Program-made: the position numbers and the translations under genes
Shown: positions 1 to 10,564 of the stretch, one piece after another
Numbering within the stretch: position 1 is the stretch's first letter
How the letters are laid out: every line of letters begins with the position of its first letter
Assembly: GCA_037157565.1 (NCBI GenBank)
Contig: JAZHRO010000036.1
Location: 129,650,001 to 129,714,000 of the forward strand
Direction of reading: 5' to 3'
Origin: Thalassia testudinum
Lineage: Eukaryota > Streptophyta > Magnoliopsida > Alismatales > Hydrocharitaceae
DNA: 64,000 nucleotides
Notes under the pieces: generated by a model
The model's database searches: none
Told to the model about the DNA's origin: nothing
The model's input: the letters and a program-made list of their open reading frames with translations, nothing else

Positions 1-208
1 CTGATGAACCACTCCATGGGATCTGTAAAATGCTTTCATGTGTGTAGTACAAAACTCAAGTGCATTATTACTACGCATAACTTTGATAGTGGAAGCAAAC
101 TGATTCGTTATTTCAATAATAAAGTTCTCAATTACAGACCCGACGTCTGACTTATTCTTTAATAGAAATAGTCAAAATAATCTAGAACAATCATCCATGA
201 TCACTAAG
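1..208 (-). pseudogene. Ty1/copia integrase core fragment (element G, part 3)
   Basis: Read on the minus strand, this segment gives a copia-type integrase start: MDDCSRL, then LLKNKSDV, then ITNQFASTIKVMRS, and HGVVHQ at the window edge. In Ty1/copia elements the MDDCSR stretch follows the first catalytic Asp of the integrase, so this is pol of a copia element. The reading joins across the F insertion: the bases after position 26545 supply the upstream part (LDVW, then NRYYLVI). An in-frame stop lies after CSRLF, so the gene is dead. The rest of pol lies left of the window. Positions 204-208 (CTAAG) are one TSD copy of solo LTR F. Confidence 0.8.
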
Positions 209-534
209 TGATGATAACATCATCATCAGCCATATCTATCTTTAATTAGTCAGAATCCATTGATAAATTCTGTTACATAACTGCCAGAAGACCATAATTC
301 ATTGCATATCCATTCTAAGAGATAAACATTAAAATAGGGGTAAAATTATAGCTTTAACAGAATATCCTAAATGCAGAACAATCAAGGGGTTTCCCAGAGG
401 TTTATTAAAGGTCAAATGATCATAAATGTCTAATAAGTGGGTTCATGCAAGACAGAAACGGGTTTTCATGTGTTTCAAGAATTAATGGACATCTGAAACC
501 CTAAAAACAGACCCGCTTAATTAACTGAGGTTCT
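209..534 (+). repeat. Solo LTR F, left part
   Basis: The LTR starts TGATGATAACATCATCA, an inverted repeat of the same design as the starts of the E, A and B LTRs. It is flanked by TSD CTAAG at 204-208 and 26541-26545. No PPT precedes it and copia pol lies directly outside on both sides, so this is a solo LTR left by LTR-LTR recombination, not the end of a full element. Element E interrupts it at 534. The text up to 534 (acccgcttaattaactgagg) matches a point inside the E LTRs (compare 835-853 and 21770-21781), so E entered a related LTR. Confidence 0.85.
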
Positions 535-3079
535 TGATGGGAACACCATCATAAGCCATGACTGTCTCAATTTGGTCTGATAAAGTTGATAAAAGCTCCT
601 ACATAACCATCAGAGGGTCATATAAGCATAATGTTCTGCTTTAAGAAGAAAAGAAACTAAGGTTATTTCTGCAATTTTAACAACATTTCACAACTAAAGA
701 ATAACCAATGGGTATTCCAAGGGCTAATTGAAGGTTAAATGTTCATAAATGTCTAAAAAGTGGATTCATGTAGACAAAAATGAGTTTTCATAAGTTTTGA
801 GAATTAAATGACTTTTGAAACCCTAAAAACAGACCTGCTTAATTAATTGAGGTTCTAGTTAAGAAAAAACTTACATAAACCTTCTAAAAATTATAAAAAA
901 ATATTCTATAAGGTTTGGTATATTTTCTTTGACCATTGGAACCCATTTTAACCTAAAACAAAATCTCAGATAGACAGTTGCCTTAATTTAGGTTTCTATG
1001 TAATTTACATAGTCAAACTTAGTCAAAACCTAAATCCATCTTCACCATCAGATTCCTTGGGTCCAAATTAGATTTGTACCAAAATTTGGGCCCAATCAGA
1101 TATCACCTTGATCAAGTTTGCATTTTGATCCTGTCTAACTCTTTTCTCTCACACAAAGGCCCTTAACTTTTGATTATTTATAAATAGGTCCCTAACTTTT
1201 TTCATCATCTTCACATTTAGGTCCTTGATTCCATTGGTGTGAACACGTCGAGATCCAGCGAGATTCGAGCGAGATTTTCTCACTCGATTCTCCATCAAAC
1301 AATCTTAAATTTGAACTAGAGATTCCTTGTGAAATTTCCTTCCAAATGATACCGGTCTTGGATCCCAATTCCCTCCCAAAAGCTCATGCGAACTCTTTGA
1401 AAGGAAGGGTATCCGGCTTAAGCGAAAAGCACAGAGTTCGCGAGCTTGTTTTAGAGCTTAGAACTTCGTTCTATGCCTATAAATGACCCTACATCAAGTT
1501 CCTCACCTCCTTAGCAAGTTTTGGTTAGAGAACAACCCTTCTTCTACCCTCTCCAGCCACCAAAAACTTACTCCAGCGACCCTATCCGCCCTCCTCTTCT
1601 AGCCGTCCAACCATCAAATTGGACAGCCTTCTACCTTCCTCGTTCTCTTCCACAATCTCTCTGGTCAAAGAGGGACTGCCCTCCGCCTCTTCTTCGTTGC
1701 CGCCACCTCACTGGACTTCACCATCTTCTCCAACTCCAGTCGAACACAACCCAAGACCTCCACCTATCTCCTTCCCCTCTATGTCTCTCTTTTCCTTCCT
1801 CTCTCCCTCTACTTTCTTTTCACTCACTCACGACCACCGCACCGCCCTCCCGCACTTCATCGTCTCCACGGCCGACTGAAATCTAGCGAGTTCGCGTGAC
1901 CTCCACACACCTCCGTTTACCGTGAAATCACCTCCACAAGCTCCTCTAATTCACGCTCGATAGAACCCCTCAAGAAATTGAGGGGTTCACCTTCCCAATC
2001 GCCCCACCAAGCCCCTCAGCCTGCATGCATCCCCCCCGAGGTCGCCAGACCTTCTCAAACACCCTCGCACTACACTGAGGCCCTCGTCACACTCGCCATA
2101 GTCCGACGATCCCCCTGAGCGATTTTAACAAGGTCGTGAGGCCATATTCTTACTTTTCAGGTATGACCGAAGCTCCGCCGCTGCCTCCACCTTCTCCGGC
2201 CCTGTTCACGACATTCAGAGAGTGTTCTTCAGCACTCTCTACTCCAGGTGCGACGGACATCTTCCAGGAACGTCCCCAACTCCTCAATTGCACCTGGCCA
2301 GTCCACTTACACAGTCGATTCAAAAGCGTTTTTGCTACAACTCGCACGCGACGAAGCCCTATGGGATAGTCCCACATAGTGGAAGGAGGAGCTGCCCGTG
2401 CGAGATATTTTGAATTTATTCCCCAGACCCCTCACCAAAGTCACGAGGGTCGGGTCCCCACGCACGCCTCAATGCATGCCTCGCCCACCATTCACATAGG
2501 CAGGTCTGGCCCAGATCTAGATCCACTTACCTAATCAATCGGGTTTTAGAAGAGAAAGAAGAAAGAGAGAGAGGGGACGGGGGTTTTTGCCCTTTATGCC
2601 TTTGCTCTCAACACTTAGTCTCTGAGAGGCTTTCGTGCCTCTATGCTATGCTCATGCCTCCCACTAAGGCTTCAAGAAGAAGAGAGGCCTTTGCCTCTAT
2701 TGCTGGTTCTAGGCTACTGTTGCATCTTTGAGATACTAACTGACATAGAAATTGGTTGATATTCATTATTCAAACATTTCAAATAATTGTGATTAAATTG
2801 TCTAGGGTTAATTTGGTGATTCAAATCACCATTTTAACCCATTATTTTTGCATATTGGTACTTAAATTATTAATATATCATTCTTGAATAGTTCTAAATC
2901 AAGTTTTGGTTGCAATTGCTTATATATTTTACTTAGAATTGTGATTTTGAGATTGATTTGCTACTTTCTCCCTACGTTCGACCTCATATTTCCATTCAAG
3001 CATAAATTCTATTTATTTTCGCGCTTTATCGGCTATACTGCAACATCATTTTTAAAGCCCCGATTCAGAGAGAATAACA
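535..3079 (+). repeat. 5' LTR of E
   Basis: It runs from TGATGGGAACACCATCA to a terminal CA at 3078-3079, about 2.55 kb, and aligns along its length with 21512-24007. It opens with a 6-bp inverted repeat (TGATGG/CCATCA). A TATA box lies at 1478-1484, pyrimidine-rich text at 1530-1860, and the U5 word CTCCCTACGTTCGACCTC near 2970. The short proline/serine/leucine-rich open frames here are translations of low-complexity CT-rich leader, not genes. Confidence 0.88.
1478..1484 (+). promoter_or_regulatory. TATA box of E 5' LTR
   Basis: TATAAAT in the context GCCTATAAATGACCC. The same box is found at 22403-22409 in the 3' LTR (GCCTATAAATGATCC), and a matching box occurs in F at 24607. This places the U3/R border roughly 30 bp downstream, near 1510. 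Confidence 0.65.
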
Positions 3080-3098
3080 TTTTGGCTGGGGAGCAAGG
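3080..3098 (+). other. Damaged primer-binding site of E
   Basis: Directly after the LTR comes TTTTGGCTGGGGAGCAAGG. Elements A and C carry TGGCGCCGTTGCCGGGG at this place. E keeps the TTTTGG start and the GGGGAGCAA end but has lost about nine bases of the core, so it could not prime reverse transcription. Confidence 0.7.
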
Positions 3099-4042
3099 CA
3101 CAATTTGATCTCTTGATTACGATTCCTAACTTGATGCTAACTTGATTTATCTCTTTTGATTGTGATTTATGCAGGGACTTTGCCGAGGAGCAAGATCAAC
3201 TGCACAACAACCACTCCAGGGGTAGGTAAACCATGAATTCATCTTCATTAAGCCCCTGATTCTGAAAAGCTAAAAGATGAAAGAAATCGATTAGGACCAA
3301 CTTGCATTCTATTTTTAGATTAATCATCACAACTTGCCTAATTTGGTACATTTTTAGAAACATCCCAAACCTGATTCTTGCACCTATTTAGGGTTTTAAG
3401 ACACCTAGGGCTACCACCTTCTTGATTAAGCCCTAGGTGCCAGATTTGGAATTAATTGATTGGACCAATCAGAGCTAATTAGGGTTTCCATTCTAGGATT
3501 TTGAAGACACACTTTCTTAAAAAAGATTCAATCTTCCCAAATTGTGTGTCCTAAACCTTGGTTGAACTTACCTAAACAAGCAAACCCTAAGAATCAAGCT
3601 CTAAATCTTACTTGAATCCTAAAAGCAAGACCTAATAATCAAGGACAAATCAGGTGAAGCTGACCCACCTTGCAAGGTCAACCAATCTTCAAATTAGGTC
3701 ACCACTCACAAAAACATCTTAAAGTTCAAGTGAAATCCTAAGCACCCACGCTCTAAACTTAAAATTGGTAGAGTTAAGAGGTCAAGTTATCCATTCTAGT
3801 CTACCTGAACCCGCAATGACAAGGAAGGTCGGGTGGGGGAAACCCTGTAACCCGTGAGGGTGGTCCACTTTGTAGGGGTCTTCGTAGGACTCTCCCTTCC
3901 AAGCTACCCAAGTAATTCTTAGGTGGATGACTTTTTAATCTAGGGGTATCATCCGCCCTGAACCTCTATAGTCATCCAAAGATATTTGGGTGTTTTGATT
4001 GGGTCCATCACACCTTCTATCCCTCATCTTCTCCATTGATGC
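3099..4042 (+). other. Untranslated leader of E
   Basis: No reading frame of note. The part at 3815-4010 matches the leader of A (37093-37290, opposite strand) and of B (16938-17170): GGGTGGGGGAAACCCTGTAA is identical in A and E and one base different in B. I call this leader type 1. It ends shortly before the gag start. Confidence 0.75.
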
Positions 4043-5514
4043 ATGTTTGGGAGGAGGTCCTTAAAACCACCCTTGAGGCCTCCATTAGCTATTCACTCTC
4101 ATTGAGGCCAAGCCTCGACCTCCCTATTTGTGCAACAACTCGACCAAATCGATCTCTTCTGATTCATCTGAGTCTAAATCTCCATCTATAATCATGGAGC
4201 ACCCAGCAGAAGAAGAAAACAATCTCCAGAGTCAGCTTCAGCGCCTCAACGATCTATTCCAGGCTTTTATGAATCCACTACAGCGTCCTGTGATGCGAGA
4301 TCATTACAATCCCGCTGCGGTGGCGATCGAACCTCGAGTCCAAATCTCGGTTGGATGTCCTGATACTGAACTCAAGCGCAACATGATTCATGCTATTCTT
4401 AAATTTCATGGGCTTAATTTTGAAGATCCCTTCCAGCATATCAAGCAACTCAAGCATCTAGCCCAAACTTTCAGGTCAGAAGCTCAAAATTGGGATATCT
4501 TGCTCATGAAGATGTTCTCCTTCTCTCTTATGGACAAGGCTGCTCATTGATACCAAACCCTAACTCATCCAATCAACACATGGGCTGAACTACAATCCGA
4601 GTTTCTGAAAAAGTTCTTTCCCGTTGGTCGAACAAATGCTTTGAGGCACCAGATCACGCATTTCACGCAAAATGCAGGAGAATCGCTTCATGAGGCATGG
4701 GATCGCTTTCTGGATCTCATGCGAAAGTACCCCCATCACGGAGTTCCTAAATGGGAACAAGTGCAGTCTTTTTACTAGAGACTCTATGAGGACATCGGAT
4801 TGTTCGTCAATGCGACCTGTGGAAGAAACATCATGGGTCAACACGAAGACACCGTGTGGGAGATTCTCGAGAATATGTGCGATAACTCCATCAATAATTA
4901 ATCCATGAGCATGTTCGACTAGACGACTACTCGTGCATTGACGAATAAACGGGGAGCACACGAGACAGAGGGCCTGTCCTCATCCATTAATCTAGAATTA
5001 ATGGCCATTCGCCCAGACAAGGTTCAATCATTGAAAAGAAGGTAGACGAACTAACTCAACATCTGCAGCGAGCCACTTCTACACAAAACTCGTTTGTGCA
5101 ACCACCCTCTGGGAGGGAGGCTATGCATAACATCTACCAGCGATCTTCTCAGGGGATGGATCTGTATCCACCCCCGTCTGATTTAGGGTTCAGAGGAAAC
5201 TTTGGATCTACCTACTCTAGTTGTGGGAACTCTGAACCCTCATCTGATTTCTCCGAGGTTCCTCAGACCTGTGAGGACCTCAACGCCGTCCAAAACAATC
5301 CTTTCTCAAACACTTATAATCCTAGATGACGTAATCATCCTAACTTCACATGGTCGGGGAACAATCAAATCAGAGACCTCAATATCCAACCCGAACACAA
5401 GTTTCTCGTCGATATCAACTGCCTCAGCCTAGGCCCAACCCAAATTATCAATCCGGGCCAACACAAGAAGATCAAATGACCCTTATCCTTCAGACTCTGG
5501 CTGACATTCAGAAG
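4043..5514 (+). pseudogene. gag pseudogene of E
   Basis: The ATG at 4043 opens MFGRRSLKPPLRPPL, matching the gag N-terminus of A. Downstream are RDHYNPAAVAIEPRV, the capsid stretch HAILKFHGLNFEDPFQHIKQLKHLAQTF, and the Retrotrans_gag-type helices KMFSFSLMDKAAH, FLKKFFPVGRTNALRHQITHF and WDRFLDLMRKYPHHGVPKWEQVQSF. Gag forms the virus-like particle in the cytoplasm. Stops interrupt it, for example TGA where A has the Trp of KAAHW (4547), TAG at 4776, TAA near 4900 and TAG near 4919. Most are one C-to-T or G-to-A step from the codon in A, as expected from decay of methylated DNA. No CCHC knuckle is visible. Confidence 0.88.
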
Positions 5515-8500
5515 ATGAATGTGGCTATGCAAAAATAGCACAAAGATGAGATCACAAAGGTTCACAATCAACTCGCCCAGATGGCAAATCCTAGCCAATC
5601 TGGTGCACTCACTTCGCAACCTCTGCCCAATCAAAATAACGTGCTAAACTAGAGGCACGTTATGAACCCGACTCAGGGCCAGGCTCACTACATCTATCAG
5701 GACCCTTCTGCTCCATCACCCGACGGGAAGGAGGCTTCAACATCATATGCAGGTTATCAGCAGCAACCACCACTTTTGCCTACCCTAACCTAGAACTAGG
5801 TAGGACTGAACTCTGTTACCACCCGTAGTGGCAAAACAACTCAAGACCCACCTTATCCGAGCCACTCTCAGCCCGGTAGTTCGCACCAAAACCCTAGGTT
5901 GGTTATCCAGGATACCCTTGTCCTAGATCAAGAACCTTGACCAATTCTAGAGGAACCTGTAGAGGTTCCATTTCCAGAGGCCTTGACCAAAGGAAAGAGG
6001 AAACCCAAACCCGTGGCTCTCGAAGAGGACTTGGTCAAGCTCTTTGAGTAGGTCCAAATAAACATCTCGTTGATGGATGCGATTCGCCATGTACCGGCTT
6101 ATGCGAGATTTTTGAAGGACATATGTGCACCTAAGCGTAAGTTGCGAACCAAAGGTGGGAATCCAATCATACTGTCGGAGTAAGCCAGCTCCATCATCTT
6201 GAGAAAACTCCCACCTAAGGCAAAGGACCTTGGTACCCCTCTGATTTCATGCAAGATCGGTGATTTAGAGTTCGACAGAGCCCTTTCAGACTTGAGAGCT
6301 TCCATCAATTTGATCCCTACGTCCCTACTAGATCATTTCGAGGAGATAAGCTAAAAGCGACTGAGGTGACTTTACAGTTAGCTGACTAATCGATCAAGTC
6401 ACCTAAAGGAGTTCTCGAGGATGTTCTGGTTCGGATCCGCGATTTCTATTTTCCTGTGGACTTCATTGTGTTGGATATGGAGACTCCTGAGAATCTGAAG
6501 AATACACCGATTACACTAGATAGACTGTTCTTAGAAAAAGCTAGGGTGAACATTAATTACGAAGAGGGCTAGATTGAATTGAAATTCGGGAACAAGATGC
6601 TAAAAATTGATATATTTAAGGCTGAGAAAGGAATTAACTGTAGGGTAGTGGAACAAGTATGCGACATCAATTCTGTGGTTGAAGACATGTTTCCTAAGGA
6701 CGATCTGATTATCCCTGATCCTCAGCCCCAAGCTGATCACGCCCCATAGATAGAGGAGCCTGGCACCAATCTAGACCCACCCACAACTCCTTTTCCTTCT
6801 GAGACTCACCCCGACCTGCCTGCTGCTACTTATAATCCTGTTATGGAACTGAAGCCTCTTCCCGATCATCTGAAATACATCTTTTTGGGTTCCGATCAGA
6901 CATTTCCTATGATTATCAATTATTGCCTCACCTCTGATCAGGAAACACGTCTGATTTCTGTCCTCCAGCAGCATCGGAGAGTCATTGGTTGGACTCTCGA
7001 TGATCTGACTGGCATTAGCCCTTCATATTTCACACACCGCATTTATACTGAAGATGATGCATGACCATCCCGTGGAATGTAGAGATGTCTGAATCCTAAT
7101 CTACAGGAGGTCATGAAGAAGGAGATCATCAAGTGGTTAGATGCAGGGATCATCTACCCGATCTCCGACAGTTGGTGGGTGAGTCCAATCCAAGTTATGC
7201 CTAAGAAGGTAGAACTCTTTATGATCACGACTGAAATCGGAGAGACCATACTGACCATATAGCAAACTTGTGGAGGGTCTGCATTGATTACAGAAGACTA
7301 AATGCCTCCACAAAGAAGGATCATTTCCCACTACCGTTCATTGAATACTCGAGAAACTAGCGGGAAATTGATTCTTCTGCTTTCTGGATGGCTACTCCGG
7401 TTATAATCAGGTGGCAATCCATCTTGAGCGCCAAGAGAAGACCACCTTCACTTATCCCTACGGGACATACGCGTTCTGTAGGATGCCTTTCGGTCTCTAC
7501 AATGCACCCGCTACCTTTCAGCGGTGCATGCTCACCATATTCTCAAATATGGTAGGTGAATACCTTGAAGTCTTCATGGACGACTTCTTGGTATTTGGGA
7601 AATCTGTTGATGATTTCCTCCTATACTTTGTTCAAATCCTCAGGCGTTGCATCGACGTGAATTTGGTTCTTTCCTAGGAAAAGAGCCATTTCATGATTCC
7701 TGAGGGAATTGTCCTGGGTCACCTTGTTTCTGAGAACGGCATCCAGGTTGATCAAGCCAAGGTTAATTTGATTTCTAAACTACCCATGCCTAGCTCGGTC
7801 AAGGACATCCGCTCTTTTCTGGGGCACATCGATTTTTACCGTCATTTCATTCCCGATTTCTTGAAAATCGCACACCCCCTAACTAATCTTCTCTCAAAGG
7901 ATGTTCCTTTCAAGATCACCGATGAGTGCACTTACGCATTTGAGAGCCTACGTGATCAAGTTACTCAAGCACCAATCCTACAATCGCCTGACTGGTCTCT
8001 ACCCTTTGAGATCATGTGCGATGCATCTGACTACACAGTGAGGTCGGTGCTTGGGCAGAAAGTTGATGGGAAACCTGTGGTCATCTTCTACACCAGTAAG
8101 ACGCTGGACGAGTCTCAGCGTAACTACGCGGTTACTGAGAAAGAGCTGTTGGCAGTAGTATTTGGCCTGGAGAAATTCAGATCTTATCTTCTAGGTTACC
8201 GTGTCATCATTTACTCAGATCACACCGCTGTGAGGCACTTAACTCGAGAAGAAGGATGCGAAACCTCGATTAATCTGTTGGATCTTACTATTGCAAGAAT
8301 TTAATCTCGAGATTCACGATAAGGCGGGAAAGCATAACATGGTAGCTAACCATTTGTCCCATCTTCCTTCTTCAATCATCGACCCATCTAGTCCGATCAC
8401 TGAGCATTTTCCGAACGAGCATCTACTGGCCATTCACGGTCTCCCCTTCTTTGCTGATATAGTGAACTACTTGGTTACGGGGAAAGTCCCGCCAAATTGG

Positions 8501-9715
8501 GCAACTTCCAGGCAGGACAAGCTGATTTCCGAGGCCAAGTACTACATTTGGGAGAAACTGTATCTCTTCCATATTGGCAATGATCAGGTGATTCAGAGAT
8601 GCATTCCTGACGACGAGGTCAATGACGTGATCTCATTTTGTCACCACCAAGCCTGCTATGGCCATTTCTCTGGGCATAAAACCGTAGTGAAAATTCTCCA
8701 GTGTGAGTTCTTCTAGCCCACGATGTTCAAAGACGCACAAATGTATTGTAAGGCATGTTCTCATTATCAGACCCTTGACAACATGGGTCCGCAAGATATG
8801 ATGCCCTTGAACCCGATAATTGTGTGCAAAATCTTTGACATATGGGGAATCGATTTCATGGGACCCTTTCCCGGATCTAATGGCTTTAAATAAATCTTGC
8901 TCGCTATTGATTACTTCTCTAAATGGACCGAAGCCGTCCCCACTAGAACTAGCGATCATAAAGTTATTCTCCGATTCATCTAGGACAACATCTTTTCTAG
9001 ATTTAGGATTCCTAAGGCCATCATCAATGATGGTGGGCCTCATTTCAACAATGTGCACTTCCAGTTCCTAATGAAAAGTATGGGGTGTCTCATCGTATCT
9101 CGACTCCTTACCACCCCAAGACTAATGAACTGGCAGAACTGTCAAGTCAAGAGATCAAGAAGATCATTCAGGTCACTGTTCGATCTGACAGGAAGGACTG
9201 GTCTACTTGCCTTCCGGAAGCTTTGTGGGCTCATAGGACCACCCACAAGATCCAATTAGGCATGTCTCCCTTCAGATTAGTGTATGGAAAGGCATGTCAC
9301 CTTCTCGTAGAGATGGAGCATAAGGTCCATTGGGAAGTATGGAAGTGCAATCTAGATCTGATGAAGGCTGTAATACACCGCCAATTGCAAATGAAAGAGA
9401 TCAAGGAACTACACAATAACGCGTACGAGAACTCACATATCTACAAAGAGCGGGTCAAAGCCTTCCATGACAGGCACATTGTGCGAAAATCTTTCCACCC
9501 TGGTCAAAAAGTCCTACTCTTTAATGCCAAACTCAAACTCTTTCCAGGCAAACTCAGATCTAAATGGATTGGACCATTCTTGGTGAGCTGTTGAACTTAG
9601 TAAACTCATCCATGATTCTGAGCCTTTTATTATGAATGATCAAAGACTCAAACCGTTCATCGAACTCACTGATCCGAACTTGGTTGTTGTCTCTCTTGAT
9701 CTCCATTCTCCCTGA
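5515..9715 (+). pseudogene. pol pseudogene of E (PR-RT-RH-INT)
   Basis: Domains are in gypsy order. Protease around 6060-6560 has DLRASINLIP where A has DLGAS, so an active-site Gly is lost. Reverse transcriptase around 7100-7680 has FMDDFLVF near 7575. RNase H around 8010-8360 has CDASDYTVRSVLGQK and [10 protein letters not shown]. Integrase around 8630-9600 has the zinc-finger stretch [16 protein letters not shown], then [15 protein letters not shown] and the closing SKWIGPFLV. The C-terminus PFIELTDPN ends at TGA 9713-9715. At least a dozen stops and several frameshifts break it. It is homologous along its length to pol of A, and there is no chromodomain after the GPF motif, consistent with an Athila-like lineage. 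Confidence 0.9.
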
Positions 9716-9727
9716 GCTTATTGCGCC

Positions 9728-9770
9728 CAGCTGATGGCGTTAAACTTAGCGCTTAACAGGAGGCAACCCA
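9728..9770 (+). other. Conserved block after the coding region (E copy)
   Basis: AGCTGATGGCGTTAAACTT is followed by AGCGCTTAACAGGAGGCAACCC. The same block follows the coding region of A (31309-31352, minus) and B (14981-15024, minus). Its first half also occurs in C (46142-46165) and D (57620-57645, minus). It lies just past the pol stop and is not coding in E. Confidence 0.75.
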
Positions 9771-10559
9771 TCATCTTTTGGAAAAACTCGAAATCCTTTT
9801 GACATATCTCTTAGCTGAAATCATATCGCACTTTAGGGATCGTCCATTAGAATAGCCGACTCCACCTTAGGTACTTATATCAAAGCTTAAAATCGTCCGC
9901 AATAGTCACCCTGACCCGTCCACCCACCCTTTGACCCTATTCTAATATACAATCTATGCTGAACTCAAACCCACCTAATTTACAATGAGGGAATTGCAAA
10001 TCATAGGCATGGGGGCGTATTAAAATGCAAAATGCCTTGAAAATCATATCACAAAAGGATTCCATATAAAAAAAATGGAGGTTGAGGAAAAAGAAGGTCC
10101 ATTTGAGAGAAAAATGAGAAAAAGGAGGGAGGAAAATTAAAAAGAAAAGAAAGGAGCAAAAAGATAAAGGAAAAAATGGAGTCCCTTCAAAATAATGTGG
10201 AACTTACCTAACTTCTAGGTTGGATTGAATGATGAATTAAGACCTAGAAGGCTAAAACTTAAGGGATTAGGGGCGAATACCGACCTTAGGCCTCTTGGAT
10301 CTGTTCTAAGATTTAAAAACTCACGTACTTGTCAAGATATGGATTAATCCTCAAGAGGTTGAAGAAAATGCAAAGCTTGTGTATTAGGTCTAAGGCTTAG
10401 GGATTATTCGACCTCGTTAACTGACCTATGGTTTACGGGACTCGGAAACTTAAGCACCTTAAAATCACACACAGTCAGGTTCAGTGCACTTAAATATAAA
10501 ATCATGCCAAAAAGCATTTATGTTGTTCTGAAAATGGTCCTAAGATCTAGATTAAGAGC
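9771..10559 (+). other. 3' untranslated region of E, part before B
   Basis: No coding frame is seen. The text holds a purine-rich tract (10070-10190) that matches in kind the purine/pyrimidine tracts of A (30780-31010) and B (14420-14680). Positions 10560-10564 (GGCTC) are the left TSD of B. An internal GGCATGGGGGCG at 10007-10018 resembles a PPT but is not followed by an LTR. Confidence 0.6.
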
Positions 10560-10564
10560 GGCTC

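Noticed and set aside
9990..10020. GGCATGGGGGCG as the PPT of E
   Set aside because: No LTR start follows it. The true PPT with the identical 13-mer is at 21499-21511, directly before the 3' LTR.
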